This document shows, one piece after another, positions 49,866 to 59,007 of a stretch of 64,000 nucleotides of DNA. The stretch comes from Paraburkholderia sp. DHOC27 (lineage in GTDB: Bacteria; Pseudomonadota; Gammaproteobacteria; Burkholderiales; Burkholderiaceae): NCBI RefSeq assembly GCF_003429005.1, contig NZ_QVQV01000009.1:186001-250000 (forward strand), in the 5' to 3' direction. The notes under the pieces were generated by a model that worked only from the letters and a program-made list of their open reading frames with translations, searched no databases and was not told the origin of the DNA. The first letter of the stretch is position 1. Every line of letters begins with the position of its first letter. The position numbers and the translations under genes were made by a program.

Positions 49866-49903
49866 CAGATTCTTTCCCCACTCATAAGGGCCCTCAGGAT
49901 CGT

Positions 49904-50548
49904 CTAGCTTTGCGCCGCGATGCAAGCCTTCGCCGCGTCCATCCAGTCCTTCCAGCGGCTCGAAGCGAAACGCCGGCTCGACGGATGCGCAACCGGAAAA
50001 CAAGTAAATTCGTGCGACTCACTGGCATGTTGAGCGCGACCTGTCCAGAGGCTCAACTTTCGCGCGTTGGTTGGCATCGAGAGCGCCAGTTCGGGGCCCT
50101 TCGTCCATCCGTCACGCTCACCGGGCAGCACATCCCACAGCCTGATGCCCAGCACGAGCACGACCGTCGGCCTGAGTCTGCACACCACCTCGTTGAACGC
50201 TGCAAGAGACTGTCTGAACTGCAAGGTGGTCGGCCGGGCCTTCGCCCCCGCCATGCTATCCCGCACGTAGTTGTAGAAGGCGACCGTCTGCCAGAAATGC
50301 ACCGGTGCAGGATCTTCACAGCCGGTGATCAGTCGCTCCGCCGCCGCACATACCCTGTACCGGCCTGTTTCGAATGTGCTGGTGGAGTCCCCGCAGTGCG
50401 CCCTGATCATGTGGGTGACAGCGTGCGTCTCGGTCAACTGCAATTCGTAGCTCGATTCGCCGAGAACCAGCCAGCGCTGTTGCTGTTTCGAATAGTGGTC
50501 CCCGACCCACGGGTAATAACGTACCTCGTCCGAATATCCCGTCGCCAT
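49904..50548 (-). CDS. uracil-DNA-glycosylase-superfamily-like protein (tentative)
   Basis: 214 residues. The opening (YYPWVGDHYSKQQQRWLVLGESSYELQ) resembles the GES(H/S)Y segment in UDG-like proteins of unknown function, and FNEVVCRLRPTVVLVLGIRLWDVLPG followed by a C-terminal His in CFPVAHPSSRRF fits the superfamily's two active-site stretches. No signal peptide or membrane helix. I assign the superfamily tentatively. It stands 38 bp upstream of the cREC gene in the same direction. Confidence 0.6.
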   Translation of the reverse strand: MATGYSDEVRYYPWVGDHYSKQQQRWLVLGESSYELQLTETHAVTHMIRAHCGDSTSTFETGRYRVCAAAERLITGCEDPAPVHFWQTVAFYNYVRDSMAGAKARPTTLQFRQSLAAFNEVVCRLRPTVVLVLGIRLWDVLPGERDGWTKGPELALSMPTNARKLSLWTGRAQHASESHEFTCFPVAHPSSRRFASSRWKDWMDAAKACIAAQS

Positions 50549-50796
50549 CGTGCAGGTTCAGCCGTCTTCTTGATTGTGATTGGCAGCTAGTCTAACGGAT
50601 ACGAAAAACGCTGGTTCAACAGATCTACGCTCGACCCTCGACGCCCGCACCGTCAGCAATCCGTAACATCGCAGCCGCCAACGCCGATGATGCAGTGCAC
50701 AGTATCGGCGACTGAAAAGCCACTACACTGCGACGAGGCGCTCTCCAAAGTTTGCGGACGCGCCACGGCGGTCCAACCCAGGAGACGCGACATCAT

Positions 50797-51939
50797 ATGA
50801 AAAATATAACGATTCGCCAGTTAAAGGCTTTTGAAAGCGTGGCGCGCAATTTGAGTTTCTCGCGCGCCGCCGAGGATCTGCACCTCACACAGCCGGCCGT
50901 ATCCATGCAGGTAAAGCAAATGGAGGATCAGGCGGGCTTGCCGCTGTTTAGCCACATCGGCAGACGCATTCTGCTCACCGAAGCCGGCAAGCTGCTGCTG
51001 CGTCACAGCATGGTGATTCTGGCGGATCTAAAAGCTGCCGAGCAATCCATCGCGAACCTGCGCAGCGGCGAGGCACAACGTCTGCGCGTCGGGCTGATTA
51101 CCTCCGGCAGCTATTTCTTTCCGCGTCTGATCAGCGCGTTCATGCACGACAGAAATCAGATCGACCTCGACATGACGGTGCGCAGTCGCGATCAGCTCAT
51201 CGGCCTCTTGCGCAGCGACCAGATCGATCTCGCAGTGATGGTCCACGCGCCGGATGATCCCACGATCGTCGCCGAGACGTTCGCACCCAACGCGTTCGTG
51301 CTGGTCGCCGCCCCCACCCATCCGCTCGCTGACGAAGCGGACATCCCCTATGCGCGCATCGCGCTCGAATGCCTGCTCGTCAGAGAGAGCGGCACCGACA
51401 CGCGCAGCGCGGCCAACGATACCTTCTGCAGCCGCGAATCCACACCGCGCTTCATGGAGATCGGCTGCTCCGAAGCCATCAAGCAATCGGTCATGGCCGG
51501 TATGGGTATCAGTCTGCTCGCGGCGCACACGGTTCAGTCCGAGGTGCGTGCGGGTCTGCTCAAGGTACTCGACGTGCAGGGTTTTCCGCTCAAACGCCAC
51601 TGGTGCGTGGTCCATTGCGCGGACCGCCATCTGCCACCGGCAGCCCTTGATTTCCGGCAATTTCTTCTCACCGAGGGCGGCGCGCGGCTCGAACACTTCA
51701 CGGGAATCGACAGCGTGCAGACGGGCATGATGGATTTTCCGGTTCCTGAGCACGCGGCGCGGGAAACGCAAGCCTTTGCTGCCCTCAGCGCGCGCCACGA
51801 AGTCGCCCTGCGCACTCGCGCACTGTTACGAAGCGACGGATTGCCAGATCAGCAGCACGTTCAGCACCAGAATCACAGCGGTGGCGACGACAGCGACGCC
51901 GATCAGCTTGCGGCTCGCCATAAAGCGGCCCATCACTGA
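50797..51939 (+). CDS. LysR-family regulator (CbbR-like) with antisense-overlapping C-terminal tail
   Basis: 380 residues, about 60 longer than usual. ITIRQLKAFESVARNLSFSRAAEDLHLTQPAVSMQVKQMEDQAGLPLFSHIGRRILLT is the DNA-binding domain of the CbbR/RbcR branch; the co-inducer domain follows (GLITSGSYFFPRLISAFMHDR ...). The family end is reached near residue 315; the rest is a low-complexity tail, of which the last 37 codons lie antisense to the end of mntH (114 bp shared). An earlier stop was probably lost. The ATG at 50797 follows GGAGA by 12 bases. Targets unknown; no Calvin cycle gene is nearby. Confidence 0.85.
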   Translation: MKNITIRQLKAFESVARNLSFSRAAEDLHLTQPAVSMQVKQMEDQAGLPLFSHIGRRILLTEAGKLLLRHSMVILADLKAAEQSIANLRSGEAQRLRVGLITSGSYFFPRLISAFMHDRNQIDLDMTVRSRDQLIGLLRSDQIDLAVMVHAPDDPTIVAETFAPNAFVLVAAPTHPLADEADIPYARIALECLLVRESGTDTRSAANDTFCSRESTPRFMEIGCSEAIKQSVMAGMGISLLAAHTVQSEVRAGLLKVLDVQGFPLKRHWCVVHCADRHLPPAALDFRQFLLTEGGARLEHFTGIDSVQTGMMDFPVPEHAARETQAFAALSARHEVALRTRALLRSDGLPDQQHVQHQNHSGGDDSDADQLAARHKAAHH

Positions 51940-53130
51940 ACGTCGCGACGACAGGACGACGAGGGCGACGAGCGGTACCGGCAAGATGATGCTGAGCACG
52001 ATCTGGCTATCGATCATGGCGGTCATTGGATTGCAGGTCATGCAGACAATGACCGCCGGTACCATCGTGATGAGGCGCCGCAACAGCACCGGCGTCCTGA
52101 AGCCGACAAAGCCCTGCATGATGTTCTGGCCCGCCATCGTGCCCACCACCGAACTGGAGATGCCCGAAGCCAGCAGCGACACCAGAAACAACGCGGCCGC
52201 GCCGGCACCCAGCACGGGCGTCAGCGTGTGATACGCCACCGCGATGTCCGAGATGCCTGGCGCTTTCTTGCTGAACACTGAAGCCGACATCGTCACCATC
52301 GCCAGATTCACGAGGCCGGCGAAGCCCAGTGCGATCACCACTTCGCGGTTCGAAAACCGCACCAGCCTGCTGCGTTGATAGTCGTTGCGGGCTGGCGCAC
52401 GATTCTGTGTCAGGCCCGAGTGCAGATAAATCGTGTGCGGCATGATGGTGGCGCCCACGATGCCCACCGCGAGCATCAACGCGTCGTTGCCGTGCAGATG
52501 CGGCACGAAGGTATGAAAGAGCGCGGCGTGCCAGTTTGGCGGCGCGATGAAAAGCTCGCAGAGATAACTCAGACCGATTACCGTGATGAGCACGGCGATC
52601 ACGATTTCCAGTGGACGGAAGCCCTTTTTGTCGAGCGTCAGGATGCCGATCGTCACCACCCCGGTGATCAGCAGACCCCAGCCCATCGCCAGATGGAACA
52701 GGAGCGAGATGCCGAGCGCCGCGCCCATGAATTCGGCCAGGTCGGTTGCCACAGCGGCGATTTCCGAACCGATCCACATGGCCACCACGACCGGACGCGG
52801 AAACTCGTCGCGGCACAGCTCCGCGAGACTGCGGCCGGTGACGATCCCGACTTTCGCGGACATGGCCTGAAACAGCATCGCCACGAGGCTCGCGAGCAGC
52901 ACCACCCAGAGCAGTTCGTATCCATAGGTCGAACCCGCCTGGATGTTGGTCACGAAGTTGCCGGGGTCCATGTAGCCGACCGAGGCGATCACCGCAGGTC
53001 CGGCGAACGGAAGTAGCGCACGTATGCCACGGCGGTTGTTGTCGAGCGTGTCGCGCATCGCCGTTACGGTGTCGGCGGTCGCGTCCCCGGAAAGCGCGTA
53101 GCCAGCGGTTCGTTTAATTGCCATCAACAT
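51826..53130 (-). CDS. mntH: Mn2+/Fe2+ NRAMP transporter
   Basis: 434 residues, 11 membrane segments. Helix 1 metal motif VGYMDPGNFVTNIQAGS (DPGN) and the helix 6 motif GATIMPHTIYLHSGLTQ (MPH) are complete, so the protein should be an active proton-coupled divalent metal importer preferring Mn2+. Its 3' end overlaps the LysR gene on the opposite strand by 114 bp. The next gene upstream in the same direction is a secreted oxalate decarboxylase, an enzyme that uses Mn. Confidence 0.92.
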   Translation of the reverse strand: MLMAIKRTAGYALSGDATADTVTAMRDTLDNNRRGIRALLPFAGPAVIASVGYMDPGNFVTNIQAGSTYGYELLWVVLLASLVAMLFQAMSAKVGIVTGRSLAELCRDEFPRPVVVAMWIGSEIAAVATDLAEFMGAALGISLLFHLAMGWGLLITGVVTIGILTLDKKGFRPLEIVIAVLITVIGLSYLCELFIAPPNWHAALFHTFVPHLHGNDALMLAVGIVGATIMPHTIYLHSGLTQNRAPARNDYQRSRLVRFSNREVVIALGFAGLVNLAMVTMSASVFSKKAPGISDIAVAYHTLTPVLGAGAAALFLVSLLASGISSSVVGTMAGQNIMQGFVGFRTPVLLRRLITMVPAVIVCMTCNPMTAMIDSQIVLSIILPVPLVALVVLSSRRSVMGRFMASRKLIGVAVVATAVILVLNVLLIWQSVAS

Positions 53131-53300
53131 GATGAACGCCTCTTCTCAGTGTTGCGTGGTATCGGTGGGACTCGATACCCTGCTCCGTTACCGGCGCAGA
53201 CAGCATCGAATCCTCTACGCGCCGTGGCCCGGCAGTTCTGATCGAACCCGCGGGCCCACGGCACCCGTTGCTACACGACGGTCGTGCTCATGCAGGCACG

Positions 53301-54557
53301 TTATGCCAGCACGTCCTGGCGCTGCTTCAGTTTATGGATCGCGTCCAGCGTTTCCTCATCGACGCGCAAATGTTCCTTGAGCATCTGACGCGGCACATTG
53401 GCAAGCCATTGCGACAGCGTCACTTCCGAGAAGTGGTCCGACTTGAATATCTCCAGAAACACGAGATCATCCTTGCCGGTGTTCTTGATGTAGTGACCGA
53501 GGTTTTTCTCGACGTAACCCACGTCACCCGGATTGAAGTCCACCGTCTGCGCCGCCGGCCCCGTGTTGAACACCGTCATGCGGCCGCTGCCCTTGATGTA
53601 GTACTGCCACTCGTCGTTGTCCGGGTGCCAGTGCAATTCGCGCAGACCACCTGGCCGGACTGTCACGAGCGCGGCTGCCACGGTTTTCGAAACCGGGAAG
53701 TTGTGACTGTCGACAATGCGCACTTCGCCGCCCGCGCTCGAGACGGTCGGCGTCATGGCACTCATGCGGAAAATGAACGGGTGATCCGGACGACCCGCCG
53801 GCGACGCGCAGTACGCCTGGTCCGCTACCAGTGGACCCGCCTTGGCGCCCTGATAGATCCACAACTGGTCGAGCGGGATGTCCTTGAATTTCTCGGCCGG
53901 CACGCCGAAGTTTTGCGCCAGAATTTCAGGCGGCGTATGCGCGAACCAGTCCGTCACCATCAGCGTGTTGAATTCACCCGCCGCGCCGTTATCGAAGGCC
54001 AGCACGAATTCGCCGCCGTTGTCGCCCACGCCCTGCAGCGAGTGCGGCAGCCCCGGCGGGAAATACCAGATGTCGCCGGACTGCACATCGGCAACCTCCG
54101 CGCGGCCTTTCGTATCAATGGTCGTGATACGAACGTCGCCGCTCACCATGATGGCCCACTCGGCCTGCTGGTGCCAGTGCAACTCCCGCACACCACCCGG
54201 CCCGAGGCGCATGTTCACGCCGGCAATATCCTTCGATACGGGAAACGCCTTGGTCGTGACTTCGCGCGCCCAGCCGCCCGACTGAATGCGCTTGTGCGCT
54301 TCGTTGAACGAGGCCCAGGGAATCGGCATACCGCCGACATCGGTAGCCGGTGGGTTGTTGAACGAGGGCAACACGTCTCGCAGTTGCGGATTCTGCGGCC
54401 CCGGCTCGGACAGCGCCGCGGGCGTCGAGTTGATGCTGCCTTGCGGCGGACTGTCGGGATTGCCGAACTCCGCAGCCTTGGCGACGGCCGAAGCGCCGAG
54501 CGCGACGACTCCGGCCGCGGCGCCGACCAATACGTTACGACGAGTCAGATCAGTCAT
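53301..54557 (-). CDS. oxdC: bicupin oxalate decarboxylase, Tat-exported
   Basis: 418 residues. A twin-arginine signal (LTRRNVLVGAAAGVVALGASAVAKAAE) exports it folded, with metal. Two cupins follow, each with Mn ligands: RELHWHQQAEWAIMVSG ... PPGLPHSLQG and RELHWHPDNDEWQYYIKG ... NLGHYIKN. The lid that in B. subtilis OxdC reads SENS reads GEFN here; the Glu required for decarboxylation is kept, so decarboxylase rather than oxidase activity is expected (oxalate to formate and CO2). The start at 54557 has AGGAGAAC upstream. Downstream, same strand, is mntH. Confidence 0.9.
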   Translation of the reverse strand: MTDLTRRNVLVGAAAGVVALGASAVAKAAEFGNPDSPPQGSINSTPAALSEPGPQNPQLRDVLPSFNNPPATDVGGMPIPWASFNEAHKRIQSGGWAREVTTKAFPVSKDIAGVNMRLGPGGVRELHWHQQAEWAIMVSGDVRITTIDTKGRAEVADVQSGDIWYFPPGLPHSLQGVGDNGGEFVLAFDNGAAGEFNTLMVTDWFAHTPPEILAQNFGVPAEKFKDIPLDQLWIYQGAKAGPLVADQAYCASPAGRPDHPFIFRMSAMTPTVSSAGGEVRIVDSHNFPVSKTVAAALVTVRPGGLRELHWHPDNDEWQYYIKGSGRMTVFNTGPAAQTVDFNPGDVGYVEKNLGHYIKNTGKDDLVFLEIFKSDHFSEVTLSQWLANVPRQMLKEHLRVDEETLDAIHKLKQRQDVLA

Positions 54558-54737
54558 GTCTACGTTCTCCTGATTAGTTTTTCTGCCGGGGTGTGGACCG
54601 CAGCCGCAGGACGGTATCCCGTTGCCGTGCCACACATGGTAGGAAGGCGGGACGCGAATGACTAATCAGGATTTATTGCGCAAACTATAAGAACGTTTGA
54701 TACAGGCGCGACGCGAATGCCACTACGATAGACATCC

Positions 54738-55661
54738 CTACAGATCGTCCCAGTACGGCGGTGAGCCAATCGCATCGACGAGGAAAGCCGACACCTCGCG
54801 CACCTTGTGCGAGCGCAGGCGGTTCTCCGGTGAAAGGAGCTGGATGTACAACGCTTCGGCCGACGCGGAGATATCCCAGTCGGTCAGCAGGCTCACGAGT
54901 TGCCCCTGTCTGAAACTCTGCGGCGCGAACAGCCAGCTTGGAAACAGCACGATGCCCCGCCCTGCCAGGGTCGCCGACACCAGCACCTCCGCATTGTTGC
55001 TTCGCAAGGAGCCGCTCACGTCGAGCCACTCGAAGTGCTCCGCGGACGAGCGCCTGAAATACCATCGCTGCGACCCTTGCTGCCCCTTGTACAGCAGGCA
55101 GTTGTGCTGCATGAGGTCTGCGGGGTTCTGTGGAATGCCGCACCGCGCGAGGTATTCCGGACTCGCGGCAAGCCGGTAGCTGTGCGCACTGACCACCTTG
55201 CCGATCAGCCCGGAGTCCACCAGCCGCCCGACGCGAATCGTCACATCGGTGCCTTCCTGCACGGGATCGATGAACGCATCCGTCAGCGTGAGTTCAACCG
55301 ACACGTCGGGGTACTGGTCCTGCAACTGGTTGACCAGCCGGGCAATGTGCAGCCTGCCGAGTGCTTCCGGCGCATTGATCCTGACCAGTCCGCGAATGCC
55401 GGCCGCGCCACTCGTAAGTTGTTCGGCAGCGCTATCGAGCAACTCGATTGCTTCACGCACCTGCGAGTAGTAGCGCTGTCCCTCTTCGGTGAGCCTGACC
55501 GCTCGCGTGCTCCGATAAAACAACTGCTGTCCCAGCTCTTTTTCCAATGAGGCAACAAAGCGCGACACTGATGACGCAGGGACTTCAAAGTGACGGGCCG
55601 TCGCGAGAAAACTGCCGGTCGTCACGACCATCAAAAAGTAGCGTAAGGCCTGGATGTTCAT
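54738..55661 (-). CDS. LysR-family transcriptional regulator
   Basis: 307 residues. DNA-binding domain MNIQALRYFLMVVTTGSFLATARHFEVPASSVSRFVASLEKELGQQLFYRSTRAVRLT, then a typical co-inducer domain (GLVRINAPEALGRLHIARLVNQLQDQYPDVSVELTLTDAFIDPVQEGTDVTIRVGRL). It is divergent from the ene-reductase gene (245 bp), whose three-gene unit it most likely controls; it is also 180 bp upstream of oxdC on the same strand. Start 55661 is the standard N terminus. Confidence 0.87.
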   Translation of the reverse strand: MNIQALRYFLMVVTTGSFLATARHFEVPASSVSRFVASLEKELGQQLFYRSTRAVRLTEEGQRYYSQVREAIELLDSAAEQLTSGAAGIRGLVRINAPEALGRLHIARLVNQLQDQYPDVSVELTLTDAFIDPVQEGTDVTIRVGRLVDSGLIGKVVSAHSYRLAASPEYLARCGIPQNPADLMQHNCLLYKGQQGSQRWYFRRSSAEHFEWLDVSGSLRSNNAEVLVSATLAGRGIVLFPSWLFAPQSFRQGQLVSLLTDWDISASAEALYIQLLSPENRLRSHKVREVSAFLVDAIGSPPYWDDL

Positions 55662-55905
55662 GGTTGTCTCCCCGGCCATGAGGCGGCCCGCGCGCTGAAC
55701 ACGCCTGCCGGGCGCAGCGGCAGCACCCGTCGTTGCGCGAGTTCGTGACATTCATGCGCGGGTGAAGCGCCGGGCAAATTGGAGCGGAATGCTGTTTCGA
55801 CAAAATTGATTTGCTGCGCCAATGAATTGTTGCAGATAACACCTTCGCCTACCATCCTCTTCGTCGGCGTTCACGCCATCCAGCTCACCCGTTTCTCCCC
55901 ATACG

Positions 55906-57036
55906 ATGACCACCCTCTTCGAAACCTTCGACCTCCAGGGCATGACGCTCAGGAATCGCGTTGTCATGGCGCCGCTGACACGCTCGCGCGCTCCTGACGA
56001 CATCGCGGACGAGCGCACCGCGCTCTACTACACGCAGCGCGCCACCGCCGGCCTGATCATTAGCGAGGGCACGCCCATCTCTCACGAGGGTCAAGGCTAT
56101 CTGTTCAATCCCGGCATTTTCAGTGCGGAGCAGATCGCCGGATGGCGGCTGACCACGCAGTCCGTTCACGCAGTGGGCGGCAAGATCTTTGCGCAGATCT
56201 GGCATGTTGGCCGGGTCTCGCATCCGTCGATCTATAAGGACGGCCGCCTGCCCGTGAGTGGCTCGTCGAAGCGCCCGGTAGGTGCCGCCGCGTTCGGCTA
56301 CGACGAAACCGGCAAGCCCGGTTTCGTGGAACCACCAGCGCCGCGTCAACTGGAAACCAGCGAGATTGCGCTCGTCGTGGAGGACTTTGCGCAGGCTGCC
56401 GACAACGCCGTCGAAGCCGGCTTCGACGGTGTCGAGATTCACGGTGCCAATGGCTATTTGCTGGAGCAGTTCATCAATCCGCTCGTCAATGACCGCACTG
56501 ATCACTATGACGCCGGGACCGTCGAAAGCCGCTTGCGTTTCGTGCTCGAAGTGGTCGACGCCGTGGTGCAAAGGATCGGTGCGAAGCGCACAGGCATTCG
56601 CATCTCGCCGTATGGAAAGCTGTTCGACATGCCCCTCTATGACGAGATCGACACGACTTACACGGAACTCGCGAGGCAACTCGGGCAGCGGCAACTGGCC
56701 TATGTGCACGTCATGAATCAGTCGGGCTTCGCGCGGCTGGACAACGTCATCGAAACCGAGGGCGAAGCGGGATTCAATGGACTCCTGCGGAAAATGAAAG
56801 CGCATCTTCCACGTACCGCGCTCATGCTGGCGGGTGGCATGACGCGCGAACACGCCGAGCAGATGATCGAGAGTAATCTCATCGACCTCGCCGCGTTCGG
56901 TGCAAGTTTCGTTAGCAATCCCGATCTTGTCGCGCGGCTGCAAAACCGCTGGCCGCTGACGCCGCCCGATCCCGCGACGTTTTACGGCGGTGGTGCGGCA
57001 GGCTACATCGACTACACGCCCTATAGCGCGAGTTAG
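55906..57036 (+). CDS. nemA: Old Yellow Enzyme family ene-reductase (NemA-like)
   Basis: 376 residues, FMN-binding TIM barrel. NRVVMAPLTRSRAPDD at the N terminus, AGLIISEGTPISHEGQGY, QIWHVGRVSHPS, the substrate-binding His-x-x-Asn pair in VEIHGANGYLLEQFINPLVNDRTDHY, and the phosphate-binding MLAGGMTREHAEQMI. Reduces activated C=C bonds or nitro compounds with NAD(P)H. First of three genes (with SDR and CMD proteins) transcribed away from a LysR gene. The symbol is for the family; the true substrate is not known. Confidence 0.88.
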   Translation: MTTLFETFDLQGMTLRNRVVMAPLTRSRAPDDIADERTALYYTQRATAGLIISEGTPISHEGQGYLFNPGIFSAEQIAGWRLTTQSVHAVGGKIFAQIWHVGRVSHPSIYKDGRLPVSGSSKRPVGAAAFGYDETGKPGFVEPPAPRQLETSEIALVVEDFAQAADNAVEAGFDGVEIHGANGYLLEQFINPLVNDRTDHYDAGTVESRLRFVLEVVDAVVQRIGAKRTGIRISPYGKLFDMPLYDEIDTTYTELARQLGQRQLAYVHVMNQSGFARLDNVIETEGEAGFNGLLRKMKAHLPRTALMLAGGMTREHAEQMIESNLIDLAAFGASFVSNPDLVARLQNRWPLTPPDPATFYGGGAAGYIDYTPYSAS

Positions 57037-57134
57037 ATTGCGCACGGGGCATCCCGTTTCTTCTTTCAACCGACGCCACCACGCATTGGTGCGAACGGCG
57101 TCAAAACCAGAGCCCTATTTTTTGGAGTAGCAGC

Positions 57135-57845
57135 ATGAGCGCAGCACAAAAGGTTGTCATCGTAACTGGCGCGTCGCAAGGCATCGGCGCCGAAGTCGTC
57201 AAGGCGTTCCGCAAACTCGACTATCGCGTCGTGGCGACTTCACGTTCCATCAAGCCGTCGGAAGACCCCAACATCCTGACCGTCGCCGGCGATATTGGCG
57301 ATCCTGGCACCGCCCGCCGCGTCATTTCGGAAGGTCTCGCGAAGTTCGGCCGCATCGACACGCTGGTGAACAACGCCGGCATTTACATCGGCAAACCGTT
57401 CACGGAGAACTCGCGTGAAGACTATGAAGCCGTGACGAACGTGAACATGGCGGGCTTCTACTACATTACGCAACTCGCCATCGCCGAAATGGAAAAGCAG
57501 GCGGGCGGTCACGTGGTGAGTGTGACCGCGAGCGTCGTGGATCAGGCCATCAGCGGCGTCTATTCGGTGCTGGCCGCGCTCACGAAAGGTGGCCTGAACG
57601 CCGCCACGAAATCACTCGCTATCGAGTACGCAAAGAAAGGCATTCGCGTCAACGCCGTAGCGCCTGGCGTGATCAAGACGCCGATGCACCCGGTGGAGTA
57701 TCACGACATGCTGGATGGTCTGCACCCGCTGGGCCGTATGGGCGAAATGAGCGATATCACCAACGCCATCCTGTTCCTCGATTCGGCACCGTTCATTACC
57801 GGCGAGATTCTGCACGTCGACGGCGGGCAGAGCGCAGGCCGTTAA
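57135..57845 (+). CDS. SDR-family protein without the usual catalytic Tyr
   Basis: 236 residues. Cofactor motif TGASQGIG, NNAGIYIG, and C-terminal FITGEILHVDGGQSAGR are intact. In place of Ser...YxxxK the active-site helix reads VTASVVDQAISGVYSVLAALTKGGLNA: the Lys is there but the residue four before it is Ala, and the nearest Tyr is eight residues away. A classical proton-relay mechanism is therefore not possible as read. I recall relatives with the same change, so it is probably a family feature rather than an error. Between the ene-reductase and CMD genes. Confidence 0.82.
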   Translation: MSAAQKVVIVTGASQGIGAEVVKAFRKLDYRVVATSRSIKPSEDPNILTVAGDIGDPGTARRVISEGLAKFGRIDTLVNNAGIYIGKPFTENSREDYEAVTNVNMAGFYYITQLAIAEMEKQAGGHVVSVTASVVDQAISGVYSVLAALTKGGLNAATKSLAIEYAKKGIRVNAVAPGVIKTPMHPVEYHDMLDGLHPLGRMGEMSDITNAILFLDSAPFITGEILHVDGGQSAGR

Positions 57846-57920
57846 GCAGCACGATGCGCGCGGCGGTCGCGACATTCCCTTGTTGCTTCACCGCCGCGTG
57901 TCAATCGAATCAGGACAGGT

Positions 57921-58637
57921 ATGAAACTCCCCTCTCGCGCCCCCTTTTTCGATGCGCTCGACGATGTCCGCGCCGTCTCGCCCGCACTCGAACGCTATAC
58001 GACCGAGGTTCTGCTCGGCGGCCTGTGGAAGCGCCCGCAATTGTCGCCACGCGACCGCAGCATCGTGACGCTGTCGGTGATGATTGCGCGCCATCAGAGC
58101 ACTGAGTTGCCGTATTACGTCGAACTCGCGCTCGATAGCGGCCTCGAACCTGGTGAGATTTCCGAGCTTATCGCGCACCTCGCGTTTTACTCGGGCTGGG
58201 GCAATGCGCTCGCAGCCGCGCAGGCAACGAGACCCGTGTTCGAACGACGCTCGATCGACGCCTCCCAACTGGCGCCTGCTTCCGTGGATCTGCTTCCCAT
58301 CGACGCGGCAGCCGTCGCGCAACTCGAAACTGCCGCGGAGCATTTCGGCGCGGTGGCGCCCGGACTCGTGCAGTTTTCCACCGACACCCTCTTCGGCGAC
58401 CTGTGGCTGCGTCCCGGCCTCGCGACGCGCGATCGCAGTCTTGCGACGGTGAGTACGGTGGTGGCCACCGGGCAGTTTCCGCAACTGGCCGGCTACGTCA
58501 GACGCGCACTCGACAACGGCGTGAGCCGCGAACAGATGTCGGAAGTGATGACGCAACTGGCGTTTTATGTGGGCTGGTCCAGTGCGTTTACGGCGCTGCC
58601 CATCGTGAAAGAGGTGTTGGAGCAGCGGTACAAATGA
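57921..58637 (+). CDS. carboxymuconolactone decarboxylase (CMD/AhpD) family protein, duplicated domain
   Basis: 238 residues with two CMD-like repeats: LLGGLWKRPQLSPRDRSIVTLSVMIARHQSTELPYYVELALDSGL and LFGDLWLRPGLATRDRSLATVSTVVATGQFPQLAGYVRRALDNGV. No Cys pair of the AhpD type is present, so it is not a peroxidase partner. Such proteins commonly follow ene-reductases and SDRs in this LysR-controlled arrangement. Reaction unknown. It is the last intact gene before an aldehyde dehydrogenase remnant. Confidence 0.8.
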   Translation: MKLPSRAPFFDALDDVRAVSPALERYTTEVLLGGLWKRPQLSPRDRSIVTLSVMIARHQSTELPYYVELALDSGLEPGEISELIAHLAFYSGWGNALAAAQATRPVFERRSIDASQLAPASVDLLPIDAAAVAQLETAAEHFGAVAPGLVQFSTDTLFGDLWLRPGLATRDRSLATVSTVVATGQFPQLAGYVRRALDNGVSREQMSEVMTQLAFYVGWSSAFTALPIVKEVLEQRYK

Positions 58638-58681
58638 GTGCCCGGGACGACTTGCGCGTGAGATCAGCGTAACGCCGAAGA

Positions 58682-58858
58682 GCCACGGCCGTAGCCGCAC
58701 AGATCCAGGCGGGCACCGTGTGGATCAACCAGCATGGCGCCATTCATCCAATGGTGCCGTTCGGCGGCGTGAAGCGCTCGGGATGGGGTGTCGAGTTCGG
58801 CATTGATGGCCTGAAGTCAGTGACGCAGCCGCATGTGCTCAGTATTGCCAAGGGTTGA
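58682..58858 (+). pseudogene. aldehyde dehydrogenase C-terminal remnant
   Basis: Read in the frame ending at the TGA at 58856, about 58 codons match the end of the ALDH superfamily: AAQIQAGTVWINQHG, PFGGVKRSGWGVEFGIDGL and KSVTQPH. There is no start codon and an in-frame stop (58670) sits just upstream, so the rest of a roughly 475-residue enzyme is gone. The catalytic Cys and Glu would have been in the missing part. It lies directly after the CMD gene, suggesting that a deletion removed the gene body. The flanking bases up to 59007 hold the next LysR promoter and nothing else seen. Confidence 0.82.
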
Positions 58859-59007
58859 GCGGGCGCCTCAAGAGCGCACCGCGGGAACGCAAAGCGTTTT
58901 CGAGCATTTTTGCGGCGCCACGCAGGGTTCTCGACTAAGATAGCTGCACCTTCCCAATCGCCAACCCGACGAGCGCCGGTGTCCACCACCCGGCCTCGCA
59001 TACCGTG

